This document shows, in pieces, positions 1 to 9,927 of a stretch of 52,166 nucleotides of DNA (positions are counted from its first letter, which is position 1; the number at the start of each line of letters is the position of its first letter). A model generated the notes under the pieces. The model saw only the letters and a list, made by a program, of their open reading frames with translations, was not told the origin of the DNA and ran no database searches. Origin of the DNA: Desulfopila aestuarii DSM 18488 (GTDB lineage: Bacteria > Desulfobacterota > Desulfobulbia > Desulfobulbales > Desulfocapsaceae). The position numbers and the translations under genes are program-made. The stretch covers positions 1 through 52,166 of the forward strand of contig NZ_FRFE01000034.1 of NCBI RefSeq assembly GCF_900143695.1, read 5' to 3'.

Positions 1-225
1 CATGCCCAGATGATAGATCCGTTTTCCTTGTACAGCTATATTGCCTACCAGGTCACGCAGACTCTTTCTTCCGGTCAATTGTGCAATCATCATGGCCATG
101 AACTGACTCCAGCGATTGAAGGAGCGAAACTTTTGGCCTTGATGGTACTGAGTTGCCAGTTTTTCAAAATCATGTCTCGGGAAAAATGCGGCAAGTTGAC
201 TGAGGATTGTGTTACAATGCGCCAT
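1..225 (-). CDS. IS4-type transposase, N-terminal part (runs off left edge)
   Basis: The minus strand reads open from an ATG at 223-225 to the window edge (75 codons). It starts MAHCNTILSQLAAFFPRHDF and continues through RSFNRWSQFMAMM and GRKSLRDL, the pattern I associate with the N-terminal domain (DUF4372) of IS4-family DDE transposases. The Shine-Dalgarno AAGGAG lies 9 bases before the ATG, and a TATAAT-like -10 box is at 267-272 on the same strand. Only the N-terminus is present, so the catalytic DDE residues cannot be checked. The family assignment rests on pattern memory of this N-terminus. Confidence 0.8.
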   Translation of the reverse strand, partial: MAHCNTILSQLAAFFPRHDFEKLATQYHQGQKFRSFNRWSQFMAMMIAQLTGRKSLRDLVGNIAVQGKRIYHLGM

Positions 226-300
226 GGCTCGGATCTCCTTGTATTTGAATGACATTTCGCAATTTCATTATAACACAAGAAGCTCTCCGAGCCTTTATTT
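1..300 (-). mobile_element. End of an IS4-family insertion sequence (approximate boundary)
   Basis: The transposase start and its promoter-like sequence indicate the 5' end of an IS whose bulk lies left of the window. The terminal inverted repeat cannot be identified without the other end, so the right limit of about 300 is an estimate. Confidence 0.5.
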
Positions 301-343
301 ATTTGGTATTACACATGTATTTGCGAGACAGCAGTGATATTAT

Positions 344-1261
344 ATGTATTATAAAATATACGAAATTTCAGATTACGAAAATCTTGAACAACTTGGCACT
401 AAGGAAAAATTTTGGTACCAGGATCGCCATTTAAACCAGAAAACTTTATTCAAAATAGGGAGGCCTGGCACCGGAGAGAATTGGGCCGAAAAAGCTACTT
501 CTGAACTAGCAAAACTATTAAGCATTCCTTGCGCCAGTTACTCTTTTGCAAGATGGAATGGGAAATCAGGTGTGGCATCAGGAACTTTCGTCCCTGATGG
601 GGGAACACTGATCCATGGCAATGAACTTTTAGCTTTTGTTGATAATACATATCCAACCGAAACCAACGTATTAAGAATACCAGAATATAAAATCAATAAT
701 GTTTTTAAATTATTTGAAGAGCACGGAAAAGCTATCGAATTACCTATCAACTATCAACCTGAACCCTATACTTCAAAAATCGGTGATATGTTTTTAGTAT
801 ATTTGATGTTTGATTGCTGGATCGCAAATTCTGATAGGCATCATCAAAATTGGGGCTATATCATAGACTACAAATCAAATCATTACCACCTCGCACCGAC
901 TTATGACCATGCATCTGGACTTGGATGTCGCACTTCAAAGGATGAAATTGAAGGAAGATTGTCCAGCCGAGACATGCGCTTCACGGTGCAAGCTTTTGCA
1001 AATAAGGCCAAAACACCGTTTTACAATGCGACAGGAGCTAGAGTAAAAACTCTCGATGCATTTCTTTTTTTTGCGAAGTCATTACCGAATACAGCAATTC
1101 ACTGGCTAGAGAAACTTGAGTCATTAAGTAACATTTCAATCGAGGAAATATTTAATCGTATACCTCCTGAACTTATAAGTGATCAATCTATTGCATTCGC
1201 ATTGAAGTTGTTAGAAGAAAATAAAAAACGCCTACTCGAAACTCGTAAGGTATTAGTATGA
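344..1261 (+). CDS. HipA/HipT-like serine/threonine kinase (C-terminal kinase core)
   Basis: A 305-residue protein with the kinase core of the HipA family but without the usual HipA N-terminal subdomain. Visible motifs are LFKIGRPGTGENWAEK (residues 35-50, with K37 a candidate ATP lysine), the catalytic loop NSDRHHQNWG (162-171, D164 and N169) and the metal-binding-like segment APTYDHASGLG (185-194, D188). HipA-type kinases phosphorylate targets such as aminoacyl-tRNA synthetases and cause growth arrest; the target here is unknown. The gene overlaps the next one by ATGA, which suggests translational coupling. No strong Shine-Dalgarno is visible, but an in-frame TGA just upstream limits the start. 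AT content is higher than in most of the window, consistent with transfer next to an IS. No HipB-type HTH gene is adjacent. Confidence 0.8.
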   Translation: MYYKIYEISDYENLEQLGTKEKFWYQDRHLNQKTLFKIGRPGTGENWAEKATSELAKLLSIPCASYSFARWNGKSGVASGTFVPDGGTLIHGNELLAFVDNTYPTETNVLRIPEYKINNVFKLFEEHGKAIELPINYQPEPYTSKIGDMFLVYLMFDCWIANSDRHHQNWGYIIDYKSNHYHLAPTYDHASGLGCRTSKDEIEGRLSSRDMRFTVQAFANKAKTPFYNATGARVKTLDAFLFFAKSLPNTAIHWLEKLESLSNISIEEIFNRIPPELISDQSIAFALKLLEENKKRLLETRKVLV

Positions 1262-1989
1262 TGCAAGACTTAGTAGTAGCATGGAAAAACGAGATCACTG
1301 GAAAATGGACACCGGTTGGCAAGCTCTCGTACAGAAATAGTAAATACTATTTTGAATACACTGAAGTTGCAATGAGAGCTATTGAATTTGGAGAACTCGA
1401 ACCATTCTACGGGATGGAAGAAACAAGAATGACGTATGAATCTAAGACTATTTTTCCTGTGTTTGAAAATAGACTCCTTCAAAAATCTCGACCAGAACAC
1501 GATGACTATTACGACTGGTTATATCTATCAAAGGGATCAGCATCTCCACTAGATGAATTAGCAAGATCTGGAGGAATTAGAGCGACAGATAATTTCCAAT
1601 TTTTCCTTGTGCCAAAAAACAATCTCGGAAAGTATAGTGTCCTTTTTTTCAGTCACGGAATCAGCCATTTAGCCAACAGCTACGTCGAACGACTAAATTC
1701 ATTGAAAAAGAAAGACAAATTAATGATCATGGAAGACATCCAAAACCTTTTCGACCCAGATGCTTTGGCATTAAGGACGGAAGATCCACCAGAATTGGTA
1801 GGTTATACGCCGCGATTTTTCACACATGACTTTAAAGAGCTAATCAGAATTAACGGTCCAAGGAACATTGAAGTTACGGTTGAGAAAGTCAACATGAAAG
1901 CACCAAAGCAATATAAGCTCCTATGTCGATTAACTACAAAATGGCCTGAAAATTTCGTTCCTTTCAAGGGATTAACAAAGTACCTCTAA
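1258..1989 (+). CDS. HipA N-lobe-like (HipS-like) protein fused to a HIRAN domain
   Basis: A 243-residue protein overlapping the kinase gene by 4 bases. Residues 1-100 resemble the N-terminal subdomain of HipA (VGKLSYRNSKYYFEY near 20-34, and IFPVFENRLLQKSRPE near 65-80, like the 'ffrNLLPEg' region). Residues about 160-235 look like a HIRAN domain: NLFDPDALALR, then ELVGYTPRFFTHDF. HIRAN domains bind DNA ends or stalled-fork structures in Rad5/HLTF proteins. Split HipA systems (HipBST) use a separate N-subdomain, HipS, as neutraliser of the kinase HipT; by analogy this protein may regulate the upstream kinase. Both domain calls are from motif reading and the role is inference. No HTH is seen. 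Confidence 0.65.
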   Translation: MMQDLVVAWKNEITGKWTPVGKLSYRNSKYYFEYTEVAMRAIEFGELEPFYGMEETRMTYESKTIFPVFENRLLQKSRPEHDDYYDWLYLSKGSASPLDELARSGGIRATDNFQFFLVPKNNLGKYSVLFFSHGISHLANSYVERLNSLKKKDKLMIMEDIQNLFDPDALALRTEDPPELVGYTPRFFTHDFKELIRINGPRNIEVTVEKVNMKAPKQYKLLCRLTTKWPENFVPFKGLTKYL

Positions 1990-2021
1990 TATTTGAAAAA
2001 CCGGGAACAAAGCGGGAACAA

Positions 2022-2068
2022 AAATAGCCGAAACCAATCACGCTCAATGTGAATAATTTCGGCTATTT
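2022..2068. terminator. 12-bp perfect inverted repeat downstream of the HipA-like pair
   Basis: AAATAGCCGAAA at 2022-2033 pairs with TTTCGGCTATTT at 2057-2068 around a 23-base loop. On the minus strand the second arm is followed by five T. On the plus strand only three T follow, so terminator activity for the pair is possible but weak. Two direct copies of CGGGAACAA lie just before it (2002-2020). Confidence 0.4.
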
Positions 2069-2117
2069 AAGTGGTGGAGACGGCGACCACTCAACTGGCC
2101 TGAACTGCCCGTCTCCT
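2064..2117 (-). other. tRNA/tmRNA 3'-end-like segment, possible attachment site remnant
   Basis: Read on the minus strand, this contains CGCCGTCTCCACCA, which has the form of a tRNA or tmRNA acceptor end with CCA, and GGAGACGG/CCGTCTCC pair across it. There is no complete tRNA or tmRNA around it. Together with the CGGGAACA direct repeats beside it, this looks like the end of an integrated island, but no matching copy was found in the window. Confidence 0.25.
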
Positions 2118-2441
2118 ATCCTACCATTTGCAATCAACACAAATAAAATACCGTCAAAGATACCGTCAACTTCTCCCAACACCTTCAGTATATGTAATAT
2201 GTACCATTTTGTTGAACTTATTCAACTTATATTTCGGTTACATCCGACCATCACGGAGCTCTAGTCGCCAGCATTTAGTCATTTCTCGTATGCTGCATCC
2301 CGACAGTATCCATTGATCATCAACAAACGCCATCTAACCAACATGGTCAATGCGCTAACCCTTGGCCCCGCCAAATAGGATCTTGACGACCTCACTGTAC
2401 CACAGCCTTAGACCGGTTTCTTATTACGTATATACAGTTTG

Positions 2442-2479
2442 AACCTCAGATTGGAGTGCTTTTGCACTCTTGAGAGGTT
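2442..2479. repeat. Nested inverted repeat
   Basis: GAGTGC (2454-2459) and GCACTC (2464-2469) form a 6-bp stem with a TTTT loop. It is enclosed by AACCTC (2442-2447) and GAGGTT (2474-2479). There is no T-run on either side, so a terminator is not clearly supported. Confidence 0.35.
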
Positions 2480-2556
2480 CTCTTTGGGTAATCTTTAATC
2501 TGCAGTTACTCCCTTTTCGGGCAATTCCATTGAAAAAGAAAACTCTAACTTGTCAG
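2480..2556 (+). repeat. Dispersed repeat, copy 1
   Basis: Shares the 15-mer ATCTGCAGTTACTCC and partly conserved flanks (CTTTGG upstream, CAATT..ATT..A and CTTG downstream) with 6046-6122. A shorter inverted match (GGAGTAACTG) lies near 5597. Confidence 0.45.
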
Positions 2557-2620
2557 GAAGAAAATCAAACGGATACCCGATTAGGCTTGAGCTGCATGCA
2601 ACTCAAGCTCTTCCCTCCAC

Positions 2621-5296
2621 TCACACAGCAGGATCGCTGCCACCCTTTCTTTCCAAAACATCGCGAAGGGTCTGGGCAAGCTGGCGTTGAATGACAGGTT
2701 TTGTCATGTAGCCATCAATTCCAATCCGTCTGGCCTTTTCTTCGTCAATAATCTCACTGAACCCAGTGCAGAGCACCACCGGCATGGTCGGACTAAGTTG
2801 CTTGATTTGCCGGGCCAACTCCGCCCCATTCATCACTGGCATGTTCATGTCAGTGAGTACTATGGCAACGCGCGTCCTCTGCTGTCTGAAAACCTCCAGT
2901 GCCTCAGTACTGCTTGAACAGAGCAAAACTTCATAGCCCATATTTTTCAGCATCTTCTTCAGCATCTCACCAAGAACTGGTTCATCATCCACGACCAGAA
3001 TGGTACCACTCCCTTGCGGGATGTCTCCAGCATTTTCCGTGTCTATTATCTGATTGCTGCTCTGTACCTGAGGTAGATAGACATGAAACTCTGTCCCCTT
3101 GCCTTGTTCGCTATATACAGTGATATGACCGCGAAGATTCTTGATAATGCCATGCACCACAGACAGCCCCAGCCCTGTTCCCTCGCCTTGCTTCTTGGTT
3201 GTAAAGTAAGGTTCAAAGATCCGTTGCATTAGATCTTTCGACATGCCACAGCCGGTGTCATATACACGTAGTTTTACATGCGGACCAGGCTGTAATTCCA
3301 GGCTGTCGAGGTAATCCTGTGGCGTCAGTTCAACAACTTCCAGGCTGACGTTCAACTTGCCACCAGTCTCGCGCATTGCATGATAGGCATTGGTACAGAG
3401 GTTCATAATTATCTGGTGGACCTGAGTCGGATCGGCCATGACCAGCCCACAATCAGGCACTTGCTGATGAATGGTAATGGTAGTTGGGATGGAGGAACGT
3501 AGCAGCTTGAGGGCCTCCTTAATAATCAGGTGGATCTGCAACGGTTGTCGCTTCTGATCAGACTGGCGACTGAAGGTGAGAATCTGCCTGACCAGTTCCG
3601 TTGCTCGAATGCCCGCGGTGTGGATACTCAGCACCATCTCCAATTCCTCGCTGTTCTTAGGTAGTCGATCGGCCACTAATTCACTATAGCCAATAATAGG
3701 AGATAGGATATTGTTGAAATCATGAGCGATACCACTGGCCAGGGTTCCGATGGCCTCCATCTTTTGGGCCTGGCGAAGTTGATCCTCTAACTGCTTGAAA
3801 ACAGTGATGTCCTTGGCAGAATGGACGATGCCGGTGAATTCTCCTTGCTCATTAAGAATAGGCGAAATGGTAATCAAAAAGTCTTTCTGCAATCGCGCAT
3901 TATAGAGTTCGGTAGTACGGGTCTTACCATCCAAAAGGACCGCTTGTACCTGGCACCCTAAGCAGGGAGTATTGTCATCGCCAAAGAGCTCATAGCAATG
4001 GCGGCCAATGAGATCTTCCTTTGTGGACTTAAAAAAGGTAGCAGCGGCACGATTGGCTTGGACGATTCGGAAATTCTTGTCATGCACCGTGATGATTTCT
4101 TCGAGTATGGAGTCAAAAGTGCGCTCCCAAAGCGCTTTTGCTTCTTTGATCTGATCCTGATCCAATCTCTGTTGCGTGATGTCCTGGGCCAGTAGAAAAC
4201 AGCCCTGCACCCCACAGCCGTTATCAAAATGGGGTAGAAGGGTAGCGTGAAACTGGCGCATGCCGTCTTTGTTTATAGGAATAGACGCTTCATACTCCAC
4301 CACCTTACCAAGCAGGGCTTGACTGACATAATCGGCGATCTCGCTATATCCCTTTTCACCGAGCAATTCATGAATCTTCTTGCCGACAATTTGTTCTGGT
4401 TGCAGATAAAACCAGTTTTCAAACTCTTTGTTGACCAGACGATAACACCCATCCTTGTCCACATAGGCAATGAGCACAGGTAGCCCATCGGTCAGCAACT
4501 TCAACATCCTCTCATTCTCTCGAATCAGTTTTTCCTCGGCTACCCGTTGCATCAGCATTTCGTCCAGCGAAGCGGAGACAGTGGCCAGCTCATCATTCCC
4601 GGCAAGCGCGGAACGGGCAGTATTATCTCCCTGGCCAAATTGTTCCATAGTTTTGACAATCAGCAGCATACGCTTGAAAATGACAAAATGAAGATAGAGC
4701 CAGCTCAGTGATGCTATTGATATAAGTATTGCGAATGTTATGATAATATTCCAACTCAAGGTTTGTTTGCCGGCCTGTTTGAGGCCACGCAGGTCATACT
4801 CATAGTAGAGCAGTCCCCTCTTGTCCGAGGCCTCGTCAATTATCAAGGGGAATACAGCGAGAATGGTTTGCAGATCTTGGCTAACAACGACAGTCGACAA
4901 CTGATCCCTCTTCCTGAAAAAGCCTTCCAGCAATGCTTTCCCTTCATCAGATATTCCAGCCTCTTCCAAAGCCTGTCCAAACCATGCTGAATTCGATGCG
5001 CTGATAATCTTCAGTTTTTCGTCCAAAACCACGGCTGCCCCATTGCCGGGATCATTTTGAGTCAGAAGATCAATATTCATCTGAAGCCGCTTTATATCCT
5101 TGTTTCGCAAGGCAGCATTCAGTCGGTTCTGATTCCGCCCCATAACCTCGGTGACAAAGTGTATCGCCTGTTTCTCGATCAAACCTGTAAAAATATCAAT
5201 AGAAAATATGTAACTGACTATAATTCCAGAAAATGTAAGAAGTAGAAGCAGTAGCGGGACCACAAATCGTACTGGATAGCGGGAGATGAAATTCAT
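2621..5296 (-). CDS. Hybrid sensor histidine kinase (TM-HAMP-PAS-PAS-HisKA-HATPase-REC)
   Basis: An 891-residue membrane sensor. TM1 is about 11-33, an extracytoplasmic sensor region 36-178, TM2 about 183-205, then HAMP (206-260). PAS1 (264-375) ends in QDIT and PAS2 (388-500) ends in KDIT. HisKA has the phospho-histidine in GIAHDFNN (H525). HATPase shows the N box (N636), DTGCGM (680-685) and GEGTGLGL (704-711). A C-terminal receiver (766-880) has acidic D770/D771, phospho-acceptor D816 and K866. PAS2 carries Cys434, Cys445 and Cys448 (HCYELF...PCLGC), a cysteine pattern that could bind a metal or sense redox. Start supported by GAGG 6 bases before the ATG. The cognate output gene is not adjacent. 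Confidence 0.92.
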   Translation of the reverse strand: MNFISRYPVRFVVPLLLLLLTFSGIIVSYIFSIDIFTGLIEKQAIHFVTEVMGRNQNRLNAALRNKDIKRLQMNIDLLTQNDPGNGAAVVLDEKLKIISASNSAWFGQALEEAGISDEGKALLEGFFRKRDQLSTVVVSQDLQTILAVFPLIIDEASDKRGLLYYEYDLRGLKQAGKQTLSWNIIITFAILISIASLSWLYLHFVIFKRMLLIVKTMEQFGQGDNTARSALAGNDELATVSASLDEMLMQRVAEEKLIRENERMLKLLTDGLPVLIAYVDKDGCYRLVNKEFENWFYLQPEQIVGKKIHELLGEKGYSEIADYVSQALLGKVVEYEASIPINKDGMRQFHATLLPHFDNGCGVQGCFLLAQDITQQRLDQDQIKEAKALWERTFDSILEEIITVHDKNFRIVQANRAAATFFKSTKEDLIGRHCYELFGDDNTPCLGCQVQAVLLDGKTRTTELYNARLQKDFLITISPILNEQGEFTGIVHSAKDITVFKQLEDQLRQAQKMEAIGTLASGIAHDFNNILSPIIGYSELVADRLPKNSEELEMVLSIHTAGIRATELVRQILTFSRQSDQKRQPLQIHLIIKEALKLLRSSIPTTITIHQQVPDCGLVMADPTQVHQIIMNLCTNAYHAMRETGGKLNVSLEVVELTPQDYLDSLELQPGPHVKLRVYDTGCGMSKDLMQRIFEPYFTTKKQGEGTGLGLSVVHGIIKNLRGHITVYSEQGKGTEFHVYLPQVQSSNQIIDTENAGDIPQGSGTILVVDDEPVLGEMLKKMLKNMGYEVLLCSSSTEALEVFRQQRTRVAIVLTDMNMPVMNGAELARQIKQLSPTMPVVLCTGFSEIIDEEKARRIGIDGYMTKPVIQRQLAQTLRDVLERKGGSDPAV

Positions 5297-6462
5297 AAAA
5301 GACCTCGGGGTAGACTTTAGAATATCACCGGTAGTCTATTGATAAAATGGGGGAAAAGCGTGCATAAAGTCCAGGTCGACAAACTGGGAGGCTGTGCGGG
5401 AGGAGGAAAAATGGAATGAGCCAAAAGAGAGGGCATCCCAGCCTGTCCTGACCACGAAGCCCATGCAATAGTCTGCTTGGTTATGAAATTATTTTATCAC
5501 TTTACTGGGGAATAATGAATAGAAATCACTTTCTCTCCAAAAGAAGATAAGGGGCTAGCAGCTTTGAGCTGAGCTAAGATTTGCGTTCTCGCATCTGGAG
5601 TAACTGACCGTTATTTCGTTATGGCGTTCTATGAGGGGGCTCTCTTTCTTTGCTAATAGCAGGGTGCTGTAAGGTGAACGCTGGTAGTGCATACCGATTG
5701 ACGCTGCAGTTTGGAGAGGATTTGTCCTGATAGGATAAAATTCAGCTGCCAAGAGTTTTAACCTAACAGCCGTCCTGAAAATAATGCGCCTTCTTCAGGA
5801 GATCCAGATGCACGATATTGCTTACTTATCTGTCATAAAAGAGTAGGTTAATACTGCCAGAATAAAGCATCTCCCTATGGGGATGTCTTGGCCGATGAGA
5901 GATGTCTACTGTCCTGAAAAAAATCAGTCGGTTTCGTAATCCTAACTGCAATAATGCAGTCTCAGGTGAGAGATGGTACATGAACTCATGATCGAATAAC
6001 TGGTCAATGAGATTGACACGCATGACCTTCTGCCGCTCGTGCATGTCCTTATCTTTGGCGATCTATGATCTGCAGTTACTCCATTTATGAACAATTTTAT
6101 TAAAGTTTAACTGGACTTGCTGGCTATTTGTATAGTTTTGCCAGGATGTATCTCATGTCAATAGAATGTGAAAAAACTGTCTCAAGATAATCCGAAATAA
6201 TCTCAGCAAATCCCGTTCCAATGATAAGTAGCTGAAAAAAAGCAATTTGACCAAACGAACATTTCGAATACCTAGCCGACGAAAGCATTTCCTTACCGGC
6301 TGAAAAAATGATATGCATTAGTCATATATGATCATTTTTACATGGCAACGGCTGTTGATGAAAAACGTTTTTATCTATTCAATATGCAAGCTTACATAAA
6401 ATCTGCTATGCGTTCTTCCAAACACTAGTTGAAGCATCACCAAGGTTCCTATCTGGAGCGCA
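5297..6462. other. Gene-poor region between two kinase genes (about 1.17 kb)
   Basis: No ORF here has a recognisable domain or convincing ribosome binding site. It holds copy 2 of the dispersed repeat (6046-6122) and a short inverted match to its core near 5597. The spacing would fit leader regions for the divergent kinases plus decayed DNA. Confidence 0.4.
6046..6122 (+). repeat. Dispersed repeat, copy 2
   Basis: Matches 2480-2556 across the 15-mer ATCTGCAGTTACTCC with degenerate flanks. It precedes the second kinase gene by about 340 bases. No coding potential seen. Confidence 0.45.
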
Positions 6463-9400
6463 ATGGGTATGAAATTTTTCAATATAAATTTTATAAGAAA
6501 TAAACTAGCCCTGCTCATACTCATTACAGTGTTGCCTTGCCTTGCCATTTTTTTTTATTCCGGCATAGAGCAGAGGCGACATCTTATTGAAATAGCACAA
6601 TCAAATGTTGTGTTATTGACCCACAGCATTGCTCAAGCTCAGAGGACGGTTACCCAGTCTACCCAGCAAGTGCTCATCACTTTGTCCCAGGCACCTACAA
6701 TTCAAGCCATGGACCCCAATGCATGCACTGCTCTTCTCAGCAGTGTGTTGAAGAAGAATTCTGACTTCAACAATTTCGTTTTAGTTGACCTCAAGGGGGA
6801 AGTTATTGCTTCTGGCAAACCTTTTACGGGCGCAAATCTTGCCGATCGTAAACATTTCAAAGAAGCTATAGAGAACGATGAATTTGCAGCCGGGGAATAT
6901 ATTGTAACCAGGGTCGGGAACGCAAATCCGTCGTTTGGTTTTGCCTATCCGGTCCCCGATAAAAATGGTCGGCCGAAGGGTGTTTTAACCGCAACCCTCA
7001 AGCTGGAGAGTTTTTCCAAGTTTTATGACGTTTCACGACTCCCTGAGAAGTCTTTCATATCCATAACCGACTATAAAGGTATCCGGATATTTTATTATCC
7101 AACTCAAGTAAATACCAATCCTATTGGACAGATGATTCAAGCAAAGTCCTGGGACATTGCTACGCATGGGGGAGAGGAAGGACTCTTCTTTGGTACTGGT
7201 TCAGATGGTCAAGAACGAATGTTTGCGTATGTTAAAATACATCTTTTATCTGGAGATGCCCCATATTTGTATGTGTGGGCGGGTATTCCTAAAAGCCATA
7301 TTGTCGCGCCAGCCAATGCCGCCTTGTCCAGGAATTTGCTGCTTCTTTTCCTGGTAACTTTGATATCGCTTTATATTTCCTGGGTGATTGGCAACAAGAC
7401 ATTAATTTCACCGATTCAACGTCTTGTTATTTTGACGCAAAAATTTGCCAAAGGAGATCTTGAAGCGAGTAAAGACGCTTCAGTTAACGATGGCGAACTG
7501 GGTATGCTCGCCAATGCTTTTTTCGAAATGGCTCAATCCTTAACTACGAGCAGGAAAGCTCTTGAGAAGAGTGAACAACGGTTCAAACTCGCACAACAGT
7601 CTGCTGGCATAGGAGTCTGGGATTGGGACATGAGCACGGGGCGACTCGCCTGGTCTCCAGAGCTCTTCAGGTTATTTGGGCTGGATCCTGACAAAAATGA
7701 ACCCACCTTTAGTCTGTGGGATCAGGTGCTGCATCCCGACGATAAAGTTGATGCTTACCGGCGAATGGAAAGGGCGATCGAAGAGGATAGAATTCTTGAT
7801 AATGAATATCGAATCCTTTTTCCAGACAAACAGGTGCGGTGGATTAAAGCCCTGGGCAAAACAACATCCGACCAAACCAAAAAGCCAGTCCGCATGGCTG
7901 GAATTTGCATTGACATCACAGAACGCAAACTGGCAGAAGAATCCCTGAAAGAAACAGAACGAATTAAAACAGGGCTTCTTGAAAAATTGAATGCCGCCCA
8001 ACATGTTGCCGGAGTCGGAAGTTGGGAGTGGGACTTGCAAACCGATCACGTCTGGTGGTCGGATGAGACTTACCATATTTTTGGCGTGAAGCCAGAGAAT
8101 TTCGTTCCAAGTTTTGAAGCAAACGGCAAATTTATTCATCCAGATGATTTTGAAAATTACGTCAATTCATTCGATCATGCTTTTCAAACCGGCGAATCGC
8201 TGGATTTGGATATCAGGCTCAATGCTGCAGATGGGCAGATGAAACATTGCAATGCCAAGGGGGAGGTTGTTTGTGACGATTCCGGTAAACAAGTTCGTTT
8301 TATTGGAACGATTATGGACATCTCCAATAAAGTACAATCAGAAAACGAAAAGAATAGACTGCAAGCCCAATTGTCCAACGCTATGGAAATGGCCCATCTC
8401 GGCCACTGGGAATATGATATTGTCAATGACCTTTTCACCTTCAACGATCATTTTTACAAAATCTATCGAACCACAGTGGGCCAGGTGGGCGGATATACAA
8501 TGCCGTCTGCTGAATACGCCCGCCTCTTTGTTCATCCTGACGACATGGCTCTTGTTGGCGAAGAGATTCGTCAAGCGATAGAAGCAAAAGATCCCGACTT
8601 CAGTCGAAGTGTAGAACATCGGATGCTTTACGCAGATGGAGCTGTGGGTTTCATCAGCGTTCGGTTTTTCATCCTCAAGGATGATCAAGGGAGGACAGTC
8701 AAGACCTATGGCGTAAATCAGGACATTACCGAGCGTAAAAAGATTGAGGTCGAAAAAGAGATGTTGCAGACGCAATTGAATCAAGCACAGAAAATGGAAT
8801 CGGTAGGCCATTTGGCTGGTGGCGTAGCTCATGATTTCAATAACATGCTGAGCATCATCCTCGGTTATGGAAATATAATTCTTGAAAAAACAAAGGGTGA
8901 TGATCCCCTGCATGAGTATGCTCAGGAAATTATCGATGCCGGTTCTCGTTCAGCCAGTATCACCAGGCAACTTCTGGCCTTTGCCCGCAAACAGACTATA
9001 GAGCCCAAAGTCCTTGATCTGAACGAGAGCCTCGAAGGAATGCTCAAAATGCTGAGGCGGCTTATCGGCGAAGACCTTGAGCTGATATGGCATCCCTCCC
9101 CCATATGGCAAATTTATATGGACCCTTCACAACTGGATCAGATCCTGGCGAATCTCTGTGTCAACGCCCGGGATGCCATCAAGGGGGTGGGAAGTATTAC
9201 TATTGAAACAGGGAAGACTACCATCGATGAGAGTTACTGTTCGGGACATCCTGGATTTATCCCTGGGGAGTTTGTGTTGCTGACCGTAAGTGACAACGGG
9301 ATTGGCATGGACCCTGCCACCATCGCCATGATCTTCGAGCCTTTTTTTACAACCAAAGAAACAGGCAAGGGCACTGGTCTTGGACTGGCCACGGTTTACG

Positions 9401-9927
9401 GCATTGTTAAACAGAACAACGGATTCATCAACGTCTACAGTGAACTGGATCATGGAACGACATTTAGGGTCTATCTACCTCGGCATGCAGAACCAATCAC
9501 TTCCGCAGAAAAGAAAAAGGATGCTGTGATTTTACATGGTCGGGGGGAGACCATACTCGTAGTGGAAGATGAAGCCTCTATCCTTAGACTCACGTCGAGA
9601 ATACTGACGAATCTTGGTTATACCGTTTTCACTGCCAATAGCCCGGGAGAAGCAATTCAGTTTGCCAAGGAAACTGACAAGACAATTAACCTTCTCATAA
9701 CAGATGTCATTATGCCGGAAATGAATGGGCGAGATCTGGCAAATGTGCTTCTTGCCATGGATCCAAACATCAAGTGCTTATTTATGTCAGGTTATACCTC
9801 CACCGTCATTGCCGGAAAGGGTGTGTTGGAAGAGGGAATGCGTTTCATGCAAAAACCCTTTTCGGCAGCAGATTTAAGCAGGAAAGTCGGTGAGATATTG
9901 AAAAGCGACAAGGGCACTGTACCGTGA
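6463..9927 (+). CDS. Hybrid sensor histidine kinase (Cache-like sensor, HAMP, three PAS, HisKA, HATPase, REC)
   Basis: A 1154-residue membrane sensor kinase. TM1 about 13-33, extracytoplasmic Cache-like region about 34-288, TM2 about 291-310, HAMP about 311-365. Three PAS_3-type domains: [13 protein letters not shown] (386-398), [13 protein letters not shown] (521-533) and [12 protein letters not shown] (649-660), the first and third closing with DITERK. HisKA phospho-site GGVAHDFNN (H790). HATPase shows N901, DNGIGM (944-949) and GKGTGLGL (968-975). REC shows VVEDE (1033-1037), D1081 and K1131. GGAG lies 7 bases before the chosen ATG; a second ATG two codons on is the alternative. From the HisKA domain onward it is closely similar to the kinase at 49432-51822, so the two are paralogues. 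The ligand is unknown. Confidence 0.92.
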   Translation: MGMKFFNINFIRNKLALLILITVLPCLAIFFYSGIEQRRHLIEIAQSNVVLLTHSIAQAQRTVTQSTQQVLITLSQAPTIQAMDPNACTALLSSVLKKNSDFNNFVLVDLKGEVIASGKPFTGANLADRKHFKEAIENDEFAAGEYIVTRVGNANPSFGFAYPVPDKNGRPKGVLTATLKLESFSKFYDVSRLPEKSFISITDYKGIRIFYYPTQVNTNPIGQMIQAKSWDIATHGGEEGLFFGTGSDGQERMFAYVKIHLLSGDAPYLYVWAGIPKSHIVAPANAALSRNLLLLFLVTLISLYISWVIGNKTLISPIQRLVILTQKFAKGDLEASKDASVNDGELGMLANAFFEMAQSLTTSRKALEKSEQRFKLAQQSAGIGVWDWDMSTGRLAWSPELFRLFGLDPDKNEPTFSLWDQVLHPDDKVDAYRRMERAIEEDRILDNEYRILFPDKQVRWIKALGKTTSDQTKKPVRMAGICIDITERKLAEESLKETERIKTGLLEKLNAAQHVAGVGSWEWDLQTDHVWWSDETYHIFGVKPENFVPSFEANGKFIHPDDFENYVNSFDHAFQTGESLDLDIRLNAADGQMKHCNAKGEVVCDDSGKQVRFIGTIMDISNKVQSENEKNRLQAQLSNAMEMAHLGHWEYDIVNDLFTFNDHFYKIYRTTVGQVGGYTMPSAEYARLFVHPDDMALVGEEIRQAIEAKDPDFSRSVEHRMLYADGAVGFISVRFFILKDDQGRTVKTYGVNQDITERKKIEVEKEMLQTQLNQAQKMESVGHLAGGVAHDFNNMLSIILGYGNIILEKTKGDDPLHEYAQEIIDAGSRSASITRQLLAFARKQTIEPKVLDLNESLEGMLKMLRRLIGEDLELIWHPSPIWQIYMDPSQLDQILANLCVNARDAIKGVGSITIETGKTTIDESYCSGHPGFIPGEFVLLTVSDNGIGMDPATIAMIFEPFFTTKETGKGTGLGLATVYGIVKQNNGFINVYSELDHGTTFRVYLPRHAEPITSAEKKKDAVILHGRGETILVVEDEASILRLTSRILTNLGYTVFTANSPGEAIQFAKETDKTINLLITDVIMPEMNGRDLANVLLAMDPNIKCLFMSGYTSTVIAGKGVLEEGMRFMQKPFSAADLSRKVGEILKSDKGTVP

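Larger units (their letters stand above)
1990..2620. other. Gene-free spacer of about 630 bases
   Basis: Holds the inverted repeat at 2022-2068, the acceptor-like segment, a nested hairpin at 2442-2479 and one copy of a dispersed repeat at 2480-2556. The short ORFs here have no recognisable motifs. Confidence 0.5.

Noticed and set aside
5555-6318. Small minus-strand ORFs (60-72 codons) between the two kinases
   Set aside because: No motif, weak or no ribosome binding sites and no consistent codon pattern; treated as chance ORFs.
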